This document shows positions 47,998-56,199 of a DNA stretch of 64,000 bases, piece by piece. The notes below the pieces were generated by a model, which did no database searches, was not told the origin of the DNA, and was given only the letters and a program-made list of their open reading frames with translations. Each line of letters opens with the position of its first letter. Position 1 is the stretch's first letter. Source of the stretch: JAJFUI01 sp039698035 (GTDB lineage: Bacteria; Planctomycetota; Planctomycetia; Pirellulales; Thermoguttaceae); the NCBI GenBank assembly GCA_039698035.1, contig JBDKSW010000012.1, forward strand, positions 141,642-205,641, given 5' to 3'. The position numbers and the translations under genes were made by a program.

Positions 47998-48210
47998 ATG
48001 GCACATCGGAAACCGGTGCGACATTGTCACGAGGTCGGGCATCTTCACGAATTGACCTTTTCGTGTTATCGTCGGATGCCGTTGCTAACCAACGATGTGT
48101 GGCGGGAAACATTAGCCCGATGCGTCGAGGCAGCCGGCTACAAAGGGGGATGCAACTCGTCGAGCTTGTTTTCATGCCCGAGCATGCCCGTCTGCTCGTA
48201 TACGGACACT
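47998..48210 (+). pseudogene. Broken REP-associated tyrosine transposase (RAYT, Y1 family)
   Basis: Frame 1 from ATG 47998 reads CHEVGHLHELTFSCYRR and then MPLLTNDVWRETLARCVEAAG, the N-terminal half of a RAYT (TnpA_REP). At the G5 run near 48145 the match moves to another frame as QLVELVFMPEHARLLVYG, where FMPEHVHLLV-type sequence normally carries the HxH-like metal site; here the second His is Arg. No catalytic tyrosine region was found beyond about 48210. RAYTs mobilise REP palindromes and typically sit among them, as here. The product must be inactive. Confidence 0.7.
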
Positions 48211-48351
48211 ATTGGGTCAGTACCATCCCGGCGATTTATGAAAGCTTCGCAGACGCAGTCCGCTGCCGAACTCAACGTCCTGCGGTCGTTTTTGGACAAG
48301 GCACTCAGGGGAGAGTTGTCAGATTCTTCCACCATGAAGTGGTAATGCACG

Positions 48352-49362
48352 ATGGATAGGTTTCCTGAAATCCTGGATATTCTTGAGGTCGTCTTCGAGC
48401 TTGTTGGAGACAATCCAGCGTCAATCATTTCTCTATATCCTAAAGTGGTTGGCGATGCTTTACGGGCCAAAGGCTTCAAGATCACGGATCAACTGACCTG
48501 GGAGCGTCTGTTCGAATACAACAAGACAGTCCGCAGAGTGAAAACCAAGCCAGACGGAGGGGAAATCGTTGAGGTGTGGCTGTGTGAACCACACATAAAC
48601 AAGAAGAAGGCGGACCAAGCCGACACTATGCCTTTCATGTTCCGGGTAGGTGCCGTCGCAAATGAAATCGCCGAAATGAGGAGAAAACGAGCATTGGAAG
48701 CAAATGGCGATGGTACCAAGCCTCTAGGTCGGGCAGTTGATAAAGACGTGACTGGCTATATGCAGAGAGTCGGTGTCATGATAGGGTCGCCGAGCGATGC
48801 CGCCGAAGAGAGACAAGCGATAACAGAAACGATCCTGCGATGGAACGCCGTCAACCGGGATAAGCGCATCTTCGTGGACCCTGTCAGGTGGGAGACTCAT
48901 GCCACACCGTGCCTGCAAGGGCGAGCACAAGGGATGATAAATGCGGAGTTGATTCCCATTTCTGACATTCTATTGGCCGTGTTCCGAAGCAGGGCCGGTA
49001 GCCCAACTGGAAAGGACCTTTCTGGGACAATCGAAGAGATTCGTGAGTTCATGCGGGCCGAAAAGTATGTTGTTTTGTACTTCTATGAGGGCGACGTGGA
49101 CATTCGCACCGTAGACCCGGATCAACTCAAGGCAATGAACGAGTTTCGGAAGGAGATCCAACAGCACGGGCTGATCGGAAGCTACACCAGTGTCGGTGAA
49201 CTGAGGGAACACGTCCTGTGCCACCTGACGAGCATCGTGGGGCGGCTGACTGCTTCCAAATTGGCCGACGTTGGCGACCAAGGCATTGCGACAATTGACA
49301 AGTCACAAATCAATGGCGTGTCAGCAAGCAGAGACGGGCAAAACGCAACCAAGACAAACTAG
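48352..49362 (+). CDS. DUF4062/TIR-like domain protein, candidate defence effector
   Basis: A 336-residue protein. Residues 1-85 form a possible small winged-helix or helical domain (PKVVGDALRAKGFKITDQLTWERL). Residues of about 140-270 match a domain of the DUF4062 type: VGVMIGSPSDAAEERQAITE, FVDPVRWETHATP, ISDILLAVFRSRAGSPTGK, SGTIEEIREFMRAEKYVVLYF. Proteins with this TIR/nucleotide-deoxyribosyltransferase-like layout are often in bacterial defence islands. No Walker motif was seen. The TAG stop (49360-49362) is followed in the same frame, 21 bp later, by another open frame, so the C-terminal domain may have been cut off. It begins just after a RAYT relic; no clear ribosome binding site. Confidence 0.65.
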   Translation: MDRFPEILDILEVVFELVGDNPASIISLYPKVVGDALRAKGFKITDQLTWERLFEYNKTVRRVKTKPDGGEIVEVWLCEPHINKKKADQADTMPFMFRVGAVANEIAEMRRKRALEANGDGTKPLGRAVDKDVTGYMQRVGVMIGSPSDAAEERQAITETILRWNAVNRDKRIFVDPVRWETHATPCLQGRAQGMINAELIPISDILLAVFRSRAGSPTGKDLSGTIEEIREFMRAEKYVVLYFYEGDVDIRTVDPDQLKAMNEFRKEIQQHGLIGSYTSVGELREHVLCHLTSIVGRLTASKLADVGDQGIATIDKSQINGVSASRDGQNATKTN

Positions 49363-49383
49363 TCTTGTTCTGTTGACGAGAAC

Positions 49384-49791
49384 GTGGCCAAGGTCTTGAA
49401 CGAGACATATCAGCGGTTGTTCCGGTTGTACGAAAGCGTATCGAGCTACGTGAAGATCATCGAGTGGTCGCACGAGGCGTCCAAAGAAACGAAACTGGAG
49501 ACTGTCGGGAGGGCAAATCGAAAGTTTTGGGACTACTTTCTTCTCTACCGGATTTATGTTCCGCCTCGGCTGTACGACGAGATCAGGACGATGGCTGGCA
49601 AGCTCACGGACATTGCAAACGGATTTACCCACGTTCGGGAGCGGGAAGAACGTGGCCTCGTTCGGGACGACGAGGAGGACGGCTGGATGACTGCCTTCCA
49701 TTCGATGGAACACGAGGCTGGGCCGCTGTTCAAGTCAATAGTAAGGCAGATTCAAGAGCGGCTTGGAGTTCGTGACGCAGAAGTAACGTAG
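49384..49791 (+). CDS. Helical hypothetical protein in frame with the DUF4062-like gene
   Basis: A 135-residue, mostly alpha-helical protein (NETYQRLFRLYESVSSYVKI, ANRKFWDYFLLYRIYVPPRL) that starts with GTG at 49384. It is in the same frame as the preceding gene with only a TAG between them. Its own stop codon (TAG of GTAACGTAG) is supplied by a REP/IS5-relic element, so the C-terminus may be truncated by insertion. It is either a small partner of the DUF4062-like protein or its detached C-terminal domain. Confidence 0.55.
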   Translation: MAKVLNETYQRLFRLYESVSSYVKIIEWSHEASKETKLETVGRANRKFWDYFLLYRIYVPPRLYDEIRTMAGKLTDIANGFTHVREREERGLVRDDEEDGWMTAFHSMEHEAGPLFKSIVRQIQERLGVRDAEVT

Positions 49792-49993
49792 GGTGCGTGC
49801 TTGTGCGCACCCTCATCGTTGGCGTGAAAAGGATTGGTGTGTCGCCCTCGGCTGGCCGAGCAAATGCCGCGGCATTCTGGTTCGCTACGCAAACAAGTCA
49901 CGCAACTACCTGGGCCTCATCCACACTGGCCTGCTCCCCGCTTTGGTATCAGCGTCAACATCGTTTCGGGCTTTTGAGATCGTTTCTTCCACC
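49783..49993 (+). mobile_element. IS5-type transposase tail, relic copy A
   Basis: About 210 bp beginning GTAACGTAGGGTGCGTGC. It encodes SKCRGILVRYANKSRNYLGL and, after a frameshift, fragments of LACSMLWYRR-like sequence, the usual C-terminus of IS5-family transposases (RGILVRY.KN..N.LGF..LAC). It is about 80 percent identical to the inverted copy at 51684-51886. Only the end of the element survives. Confidence 0.6.
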
Positions 49994-50028
49994 TAAACGG
50001 TGATGTAGAACGCTATTGGGCGACTTAG

Positions 50029-50412
50029 ATGGCGATAAGCCCAGATAATCCGCGCACGCGAGAATCGGACGGCGCTATGTGCGTCCCACCGCAAAAGGGA
50101 CGCACGTGGCTTCCGATTCTTCTCGGCGTTCTGTGTGGCATGATCGCACTGTGCCTACTGGCGAAACACGAGCCTGCAGCGTTTTACCGCTTCACCGCTT
50201 GGATGTTCAACGAGATTCCTCCCCGAAAACTAATCGAGCCTCGTAGCGTTCATTTTGCGCTGTTTATGTTGACACTGGCTGCCATTGGCGGTTCTATTGG
50301 CGTTCTGTTTTCTCGGTGGCCTAAGAGAAGGTCCTTCTTGTTCTTGATGGCGACCCTTGTAGTAATCGCTGTTTTCGCCGCCCTAGGGAACTATCTTGAG
50401 CGAGTGTGGTAA
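50029..50412 (+). CDS. Small membrane protein, hypothetical
   Basis: A 127-residue protein with three predicted membrane helices (about 27-45, 75-92 and 100-120) after a short polar start. No family recognised and no clear ribosome binding site. A REP palindrome begins 23 bp after the stop. Confidence 0.5.
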   Translation: MAISPDNPRTRESDGAMCVPPQKGRTWLPILLGVLCGMIALCLLAKHEPAAFYRFTAWMFNEIPPRKLIEPRSVHFALFMLTLAAIGGSIGVLFSRWPKRRSFLFLMATLVVIAVFAALGNYLERVW

Positions 50413-50435
50413 GAAGATGGAGGCGTAGTGACGGA

Positions 50436-50473
50436 GTAACGCAGGGCGCATACAAGCACGCACCTTACGTTGC
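50436..50473. repeat. REP-like palindrome
   Basis: An imperfect 38-bp palindrome with ends GTAACGCAGGGCGC and GCACCTTACGTTGC. It belongs to the same family as the units at 47874, 49783, 51856 and 52452. Confidence 0.65.
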
Positions 50474-50630
50474 TTTCCGAGGATCGTTAACGCTGGTAGG
50501 ATAATCGGTACCGACCGAAGGACTAGGCTGCCGACCTCCATCGATACGATCATCACGGATGCGGCTGGCGAACTTATAACAATGTTTCCAGGCACTCCAT
50601 AATTTCTGAAAATCGAATCGGGAGGCAAGC

Positions 50631-50927
50631 ATGATTCGCGTGCTAGTTCTGGATGAACAAGGTAATGAAATTAGCGAAGGTCTGAGCGTACCACCTGCTC
50701 TACTGGCACGTCCCGACGATCCACGTTTCAGCTGTCTCCGTTTTGTTGATCCCTATGGGGATACGATTTTCAATCGCTTGCAGCTACCGTCCCTACTTGG
50801 AGACTTGCAGTTGGTTCGGGAGTCCATAGACGATACCCAAAACGAGAAAACGCTTAGCCGAGTTGAATCGCTGATCGAGCGGTGTCAGGCGGAACCGCAC
50901 CTGTACCTCAAGCTGATTGGAGACTAA
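50631..50927 (+). CDS. Small hypothetical protein
   Basis: A 98-residue soluble protein (MIRVLVLDEQGNEISEG at the start, FVDPYGDTIFNRLQ in the middle, and a helical C-terminus). GGGAGG 6 bp before the ATG supports it as a real gene. It resembles small single-domain proteins scattered in accessory regions, possibly immunity-like; function unknown. Confidence 0.6.
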   Translation: MIRVLVLDEQGNEISEGLSVPPALLARPDDPRFSCLRFVDPYGDTIFNRLQLPSLLGDLQLVRESIDDTQNEKTLSRVESLIERCQAEPHLYLKLIGD

Positions 50928-51030
50928 AAGCGTCTAGCACAATGAGGTTTACAGGAACTGGCAGCAAATCAGGATACATCCTCAGGGTAAGGAATGGCGA
51001 AGTGGCACGGACGGCAAATGTGTGGAAAGT

Positions 51031-51088
51031 GTGCCACTGGCTTTGCTGGTGCCTGGCGGCTGGTTGACGTTCCATTTTGTCGGGAATA
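51031..51088. repeat. Second copy of the GTGCCACTGG repeat
   Basis: 58 bp starting GTGCCACTGG, with a GCCACTGG...GGCGGC stem-loop and the tail TTGACGTTCCATTTTGTC, about 85 percent identical to 47930-47988. Confidence 0.65.
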
Positions 51089-51102
51089 GAAAGGAATTGG
51101 AT

Positions 51103-51630
51103 GTGAGCACACCAAAAGCACATTGCCAACGAATATCGCTTTGTGTTGCATTGTTATCTGCATTGATTGCAACAACAAGTCCCGCAGAGCCCAAGCAGGG
51201 CACAGGTATGAACAACGATGACCACTCCCAAGCAGCGTTCGATGTTCTCGCTGCGGCTGTCGCGCGGAATGACATTGGGCGGCTAGAGGTCGTGTGGCTT
51301 CCCGCGTCCATACTCACTCGCTCGGCCATGACGCCACATAGGCTCGAAGCGTCGTTTCGTTACAAGATCGTCGCACGTGACATGTCGACTGGCCTGTTAC
51401 GGAAGGAGCTTGCCCAAGTGCTGAGTTCTGTCAAGGTTTATCGTGAGACCAGGATGGCAGATCTACGTTGGGGTGTAATCTTTTTTGGCAGGAATGGAGA
51501 GCGCGTGGGTGCTGTCTATGTTGCTAAGAACGGCGAGCAAGGCGCGGTCAATGACATACCGTGCCGACTGGAAGGCGGGCTCTTAGGCTGGTTGCGCGGG
51601 ATATTTAAGGGTTTGGACCAATTTAATTAG
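51103..51630 (+). CDS. Exported hypothetical protein
   Basis: A 175-residue protein starting with GTG at 51103 behind AAAGGA. Residues 9-26 (RISLCVALLSALIATTSPAE) make a plausible signal peptide. The body (AAFDVLAAAVARNDIGRLEVVWLP; NGERVGAVYVAKNG) is not recognised. An in-frame extension upstream is encoded by the 51031 repeat and is not genuine. Ends just before the region with the inverted IS5 relic. Confidence 0.55.
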   Translation: MSTPKAHCQRISLCVALLSALIATTSPAEPKQGTGMNNDDHSQAAFDVLAAAVARNDIGRLEVVWLPASILTRSAMTPHRLEASFRYKIVARDMSTGLLRKELAQVLSSVKVYRETRMADLRWGVIFFGRNGERVGAVYVAKNGEQGAVNDIPCRLEGGLLGWLRGIFKGLDQFN

Positions 51631-51683
51631 CGCGATGGTGGAGGGATGTGGACATTGTCGGACCACCATGCCGAACCCCTTAG

Positions 51684-51886
51684 AGACTATCTCGAAAGCC
51701 CACAACGATGTTGACGGCGATACCAAAGCATGGAGCAGGCAAGTTGGATGAAGCCGAGGAAGTTGCATGAGTTCTTGGCGTAGCGAACCAGAATGCCGCG
51801 GCATTTGCTTAGCCAGCCGAGGGTAGCACACCAAACCCTTTTTACGCCAACGAGTGGGGTTCGTGCTTGCACGCACCCTACGTTAC
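51684..51886 (-). mobile_element. IS5-type transposase tail, relic copy B (inverted)
   Basis: The minus strand reads GWLSKCRGILVRYAKNSC followed by NFLGFIQLACSMLWYRRQH, a clear C-terminus of an IS5-family transposase, and starts from the same GTAACGTAGGGTGCGTGC end as copy A. The right end holds a REP-like palindrome (about 51856-51886). The rest of the element is absent, so it cannot move. Confidence 0.7.
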
Positions 51887-51891
51887 TACAT

Positions 51892-52233
51892 CTATATCCA
51901 ATAGAGCCAAAGTGACCACAGTACCAGGATCGCAAATGGCAGGCCAATGCCGTATTTCCACCGGCCGCGCAAACAGAGAAGCATTACCAGAGTAGCAACG
52001 ATGCCCATGAAGGTATCAGCCATCTTCATTGGAAAAGGAACTCGGAAATATGCTTGGCTCAACGCGCCAACGTGGAACATGAGTAACCACAGTGCCGACA
52101 GCGCACAAGCGACTCCTCTCAAGACATTCATCACAAATGACCTCCACCCCGGCCGGACGCCAGCGGTGCCGTCGTTTCTGTTTGACACAACATTACAGTG
52201 AACCGGATCCGGGTTTCGACCTATCTCAGCCAT
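51892..52233 (-). CDS. Small membrane protein, hypothetical
   Basis: A 113-residue protein with a polar N-terminus and three predicted membrane helices (about 37-57, 70-88 and 95-112). CAGGAG lies 7 bp before the ATG, supporting the start at 52233. Family not recognised. Confidence 0.6.
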   Translation of the reverse strand: MAEIGRNPDPVHCNVVSNRNDGTAGVRPGWRSFVMNVLRGVACALSALWLLMFHVGALSQAYFRVPFPMKMADTFMGIVATLVMLLCLRGRWKYGIGLPFAILVLWSLWLYWI

Positions 52234-52451
52234 AAACTGCTCCTGAAGCTAGCTGTAGCACCACAATGCCGCCATGACAGCGTTACTTTTGCCAGCCGGG
52301 CTCACCTGGACTCGTCAGCGTCTCATTACGAAGCGGTGGAACCGGAGGCGGTATTCTGCCAACTTTATAGCTGAGCGAACCGTCTGTACCTGCCGACCCA
52401 TCATCCAGGTACACAATATATCCATCGGGAAGCACTATCTTGACAGCATAC

Positions 52452-52487
52452 TAACGTAGGGTGCTTGCACGCCCACACCTTACGTTA
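52452..52487. repeat. REP-like palindrome
   Basis: 36 bp with perfect outer arms TAACGTA and TACGTTA and an imperfect GGGTGC..GCCCACACC core. It lies at the 3' end of the lipoprotein gene and is of the same family as the other island palindromes. Confidence 0.7.
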
Positions 52488-52489
52488 CT

Positions 52490-53287
52490 CTATTGTTCGC
52501 TTTTGGCGGGTGTGTATCCGAGCTTCTTTGCCTCGGCGATATCCGCTTCGGCCTTGGCGATGTCGCCCTTCTTTTGATAAGCGCGAGCCCGTAAATAATA
52601 GGCCTCCGCACACTGTGGCTCCAACTTGATCGCGCAGCTGCTATACCAAATCGCGTTATCGGGCTTGCGTTCCTTTTCGAGCGCCCGCTTTGCAGAAAGA
52701 CAGTAACGCTGCACAGGCGTGGGATCGTGACTATGGTCTCTCAACACCTTAATCTCGGAGACGCGTTCGATAGCGCCTGGCCAGCCGTTGAAATGCCCCC
52801 AGTTGTCGCGGTTGAATGTGCCTTTGATCCACACGTGCTTACCGTTGTATTGCTTCGCAATCTCTCGCCATGACGATGGCAGCGCCGTCGTGTTCTGGTC
52901 AAAGTTTACCCAGAGACTATTACCGTGCATCCGATAGTTCGCATCTTCACTCGACAGATAGATCGCTGTTCCCTCGAACTCAACGATCAAGCAGCCTTCG
53001 ACACACACCTGCTTTTGGTGAAAGTAGTCGGGAACGGCCAGGATTTGGATCAACGACGTTGGCGGTCTTCGACAGGATTTCTCGTGAGCCCAGTCGCCGC
53101 CGGCGTAGTAGGTTCGTTGCCGGGGCTCGCGATTCCCCTGCTCGGACACCGAGGCTGTCTTGGGGCGACGTGAGAGCTCTTCCTTGGCCGGCATGCCTGT
53201 CTCGGTCGGACGACAGCCCGACGACAACAATGCAAGCACTGAACAGAAGAGCAAGATCGTACTTCGCACTGGTCGCACGGCGTGCAT
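52490..53287 (-). CDS. Lipoprotein with TPR-like C-terminus
   Basis: A 265-residue lipoprotein. ATG 53287 gives a short basic start, a hydrophobic core and the lipobox LSSGC (residues 21-25). The middle (HQKQVCVEGCLIVEFEGTAI, KHVWIKGTFN) is a beta-rich, possibly OB-like domain. The C-terminus (ALEKERKPDNAIWYSSCAIK, AEAYYLRARAYQKKGDIAKA) is one to two TPR units. Function unknown. No strong ribosome binding site was seen. Confidence 0.65.
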   Translation of the reverse strand: MHAVRPVRSTILLFCSVLALLSSGCRPTETGMPAKEELSRRPKTASVSEQGNREPRQRTYYAGGDWAHEKSCRRPPTSLIQILAVPDYFHQKQVCVEGCLIVEFEGTAIYLSSEDANYRMHGNSLWVNFDQNTTALPSSWREIAKQYNGKHVWIKGTFNRDNWGHFNGWPGAIERVSEIKVLRDHSHDPTPVQRYCLSAKRALEKERKPDNAIWYSSCAIKLEPQCAEAYYLRARAYQKKGDIAKAEADIAEAKKLGYTPAKSEQ

Positions 53288-53737
53288 GTTGTGAACAATG
53301 GTCACGTTCGAACTCCATTCTTGCCCAATTTGTCTGCTATATCTGTGCCATTGACTACTTGCGAGAACTGTCTCTCTTTGTCGGCCACAAGCCAGAGTGA
53401 AAGTAGTTGCCATTTTCATCCGTCACATAAACGTCATTCACATCCTGCCCGGGTCTGTTTTGTATGACAATTCCAGGCATCTGGTCTGCATTGCTGTCTT
53501 CCATGTCTTTTTTTGAAGGGTTGCCGAAGTGTCGAAGACCGATGTCCGCACTATACGTACGCGGGCACCATTGGACAAGCCGAGGGTGTCCGGGAATTCT
53601 GGGGCGTCAAGGATCCCTTGGACTTTGCCATTGTGGTGGCCGAGACGTGGTTGTGGAGCAGAAGGAGCTGGTAGCCTCGGATGCCGGCGACGGTTGTTAT
53701 CCAAGCCACAATGCCATACGCGATCGTGAAGTTCACA
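53288..53737. other. Intergenic region before the ATPase relic
   Basis: 450 bp with no convincing gene. Overlapping frames on both strands are short and unlike known proteins. The part nearest 53738 may once have encoded the N-terminus of the ATPase. Confidence 0.4.
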
Positions 53738-54574
53738 ACGTGATGTTATCCTTGGCGTGGTGATCATTAATGCCATCATCGGCTTCATCCAGGAATCCAA
53801 GGCGGAGCAGGCGATCGAATCTCTCAAGCAGATGCTGGCCCCGCTGGCCGTCGCCCTCCGGGACGGAAGGAAGACCGGTTTGCCGGCGACGGAACTGGTG
53901 CCAGGCGATGTTGGTGCTGCTTGAAGGCGGGGACAAGGTGCCGGCGGATCTGCGTTTGTATCGCGTAAAACACTTACAGATTGACGAGGCGCCCTTGACG
54001 GGCGAATCGCTGCCGGTGGTGAAGGCTGTCGATGTGCTCAAGGATGACGTGCCGCTGGGCGATCGTCGCAATTTGGCGTTCGCCGGCACGCTGACGACAA
54101 CCGGAACGGGAGTTGGCCTCGTTGTCGCAACCGGCGACAACACGGAGATCGGCCGCATCGCCGGAATGCTCCGGGAAGTCGAAGGTGGGGACGTTCGTTC
54201 TGTTCTTCTATGAGCTGAGACTCGGCAGTAGCCTGGAAGTGGGCCGCGCTGTGGCAGTTAATGCGATCGTCTTCTTCGAGGCGGCCTATGTCTTCAACAG
54301 CCGGCACCTCAGCGACTCGGTTCTCAATCGTCTCGGCATCTTTGGAAATGCGATTGTATGGTGGGGGATTGCCGCCATCGTGGTGTTCCAACTCGCTTTC
54401 ACTTATTGGCCCGTCATGAACTCCCTTTTTCATGTAGCGCCACTCGATGCGTGGATGTGGTCGCGCGTGCTGGGCGTGTCGCTACTGTTGATGTTACTGG
54501 TCGATATGGAGAAGGCCATTGGGAGGAAGTTCACATTGTGGCGTCGGCCAACGTCTCGATTGCAAACAAAGTGA
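53738..54574 (+). pseudogene. Cation-transporting P-type ATPase, internally deleted
   Basis: The reading begins VILGVVIINAIIGFIQESKA and continues to GRKTGLPATELVPGDV; after a frameshift at about 53905-53915 it resumes LEGGDKVPADLRLYR..IDEAPLTGESLPVVKA, the actuator domain with TGES, to NTEIGRIAGMLREVE. At about 54183 it jumps in another frame to LFFYELRLGSSLEVGRAVAVNA and the last membrane helices. The phosphorylation domain with DKTGT and the nucleotide domain, some 500 residues, are missing. The relatives are Ca2+/Mg2+-type (PMA1/SERCA-like) pumps. It cannot be functional. Confidence 0.85.
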
Positions 54575-54689
54575 GAGACGCAATCGCCGCCGTGGCGTTC
54601 GACCGACAGGCTCCCCGATTTGTGGTCTCTGCGGAAGGCGATCGTTTTGGCTGCCTCGACCGTTCAAGAGGACCGGGAGCACACAGCGG

Positions 54690-54925
54690 AAGCGGTTTAC
54701 GGAAGAACAGAGTGCCCTTGCTCTACGGCAAGCGGAATCGGGCACTGCGACGAACGAGACCACACGAAAGCTCGGGGTGTCAGAACAGACGCTCTAACGC
54801 TGGAAGCGGAACTGCGCGTGGACAACGGCCCAGAGTTCATCTCGAAGTGTCTCGACCTGTGAGCGTGGAGCCGGGCAGTGCGGTTGGAATTCAGGCAGCC
54901 CCGCAAAGCCCTGTTGGCTGACCTT
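54690..54925 (+). mobile_element. IS3-family transposase relic
   Basis: KRFTEEQSALALRQAESGTA followed by RKLGVSEQTL is the OrfA N-terminus of IS3-group elements (IS407/IS51-like). Directly after it LRVDNGPEFISKCLDL is the DDE-domain Asp block of OrfB, with later RPxKA remnants. Most of both genes is deleted between the two parts. Confidence 0.8.
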
Positions 54926-55406
54926 CCAAGTGGATCACCGTTGGGGAGCACCTCAAACCGACCAATGCGCTCATCACCTCTGGTACAGCAAGTGGGGGCA
55001 GGTCACAGAGGCACCCATTGGCCAACTCAGAAAAAAGGCATCCCACCAATCGCGGTTGCCAACGAATCCTTTTTTTGGCCTGAATGCGAAGAGACTTCCG
55101 TTTGCGGCAGGCAGCGACAAGATCCCTGTCGAGAGTTTCCTTCGCCGGCCATCGATGGTAGCAACCACCAGCCAGAGGCCCCGTAAAGCTAGGGCTTTTC
55201 AGAGATCCTGATTGTTGGATCGCGAGTCATTTTCGGTCTCCCATGACTGTTGGTGAACAATCACAGAAAACCCAAGCGAGCCGACCCGGAGGACCGCTTT
55301 CGGTGTCCTGCGGGTTGGCCTTTTTGGACCGCCTTGTCAGGCCGTGGACACAAAGTCCTTTACTGCCAAGGGTTTACAGAGTCGGGGCAACTGGACGCCA
55401 GTGAAA
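54926..55406. other. Non-coding debris region
   Basis: About 480 bp without a convincing gene or RNA. Short open frames do not resemble known proteins. Confidence 0.4.
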
Positions 55407-55480
55407 CTTTTCTTGCAGGGTGCCGCGTCCATCCCACCGGCCATCCGACGCCTGATTCTCGCCTTCGTCCAAGGCACCCC
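55407..55480. repeat. 74-bp element, copy 1
   Basis: It begins CTTTTCTTGCAGGGTGCCGC and ends AAGGCACCCC; GGTGCC and GGCACC form an inverted repeat at the ends. It is about 85 percent identical to 55858-55930, in the same orientation 451 bp away, and the two copies flank the small HTH gene. Confidence 0.75.
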
Positions 55481-55568
55481 AGGTCAGAGCCGAAAAGAGC
55501 GTTAGGAACCGATGTTCCAGGCGTTTCCCCTTGGAAATGACTCCTGATACTCCCTTCGCCCCTACCGG

Positions 55569-55829
55569 TCAGTCCTTTTCGTCACCTTCCGCGTGGGGCA
55601 GTTCGATAACCTTGCCTAGCGCCTTCTCGACGGCAGGGTCGGGACTAGGGGGGCAGTAGTCGTCGTTCTGGATCGCCTTCATGGCCTCGCCCAGTTCTTC
55701 GTTGTTCCAAGCGTCTAGCCCGCCAGCGGGTATAGGAATTTTCCCTTCGTCAATCATGGCCCGAATTCTCTGCGGCGTCGCCTCGCAGAGCCTACCCACG
55801 TCCTTCAACGTGAACACGACATCGCTCAT
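55569..55829 (-). CDS. Small helix-turn-helix (excisionase-like) protein
   Basis: An 86-residue protein. Residues 5-34 (VFTLKDVGRLCEATPQRIRAMIDEGKIPIP) look like a MerR/Xis winged helix-turn-helix, the rest is acidic and probably disordered. AGGGAGAG lies before the ATG. It sits between the two copies of the 74-bp element. It may be a regulator or recombination directionality factor of a lost mobile unit; no integrase was seen. Confidence 0.65.
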   Translation of the reverse strand: MSDVVFTLKDVGRLCEATPQRIRAMIDEGKIPIPAGGLDAWNNEELGEAMKAIQNDDYCPPSPDPAVEKALGKVIELPHAEGDEKD

Positions 55830-55857
55830 TTGTGGCTCTCCCTAAAACGGAATTGGA

Positions 55858-55930
55858 CTTTTCTTGCACGGTGCCGCATCCATCCCGCCGGCCGTCCGAC
55901 GCCTGATTCTTGCTTCGCCCACGGCACCCC
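55858..55930. repeat. 74-bp element, copy 2
   Basis: It begins CTTTTCTTGCACGGTGCCGC and ends CACGGCACCCC, with the same terminal GGTGCC/GGCACC inverted repeat as copy 1. It starts 28 bp upstream of the HTH gene's start codon, so it might also contain that gene's promoter region. Confidence 0.75.
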
Positions 55931-56199
55931 ACCCCAGAACTAAAGCCGATGCCAGCCGGGCGGTCAAGGCCGGTGGCTGCCCCTCAATCGCCCCCCCCAC
56001 TCTACTGATCGGAACGGCGGTTGGCGATGTCGGGGGCGATTGACCTTTTCGATTCTTCGACTCGGTCGGCAAAACGCCTTCCCATCCGGCAAAGCGTCTC
56101 CCACTGGCGGCTGAGGCGGGACTCTGCTAAATTTGCGGACAGTTTGGTGGCCCAAATGCAGGCACGACAGGTCTTGGCAATTGCGTGGGGGTTGGCATT

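Noticed and set aside
50982..51102. N-terminal extension of the exported protein at 51103
   Set aside because: It is encoded by the GTGCCACTGG repeat; GTG 51103 has its own ribosome binding site and signal peptide.
55243..55400. Short plus-strand frame starting MTVGEQSQK
   Set aside because: 52 codons, no ribosome binding site, no resemblance to known proteins; it runs into the 74-bp repeat region.
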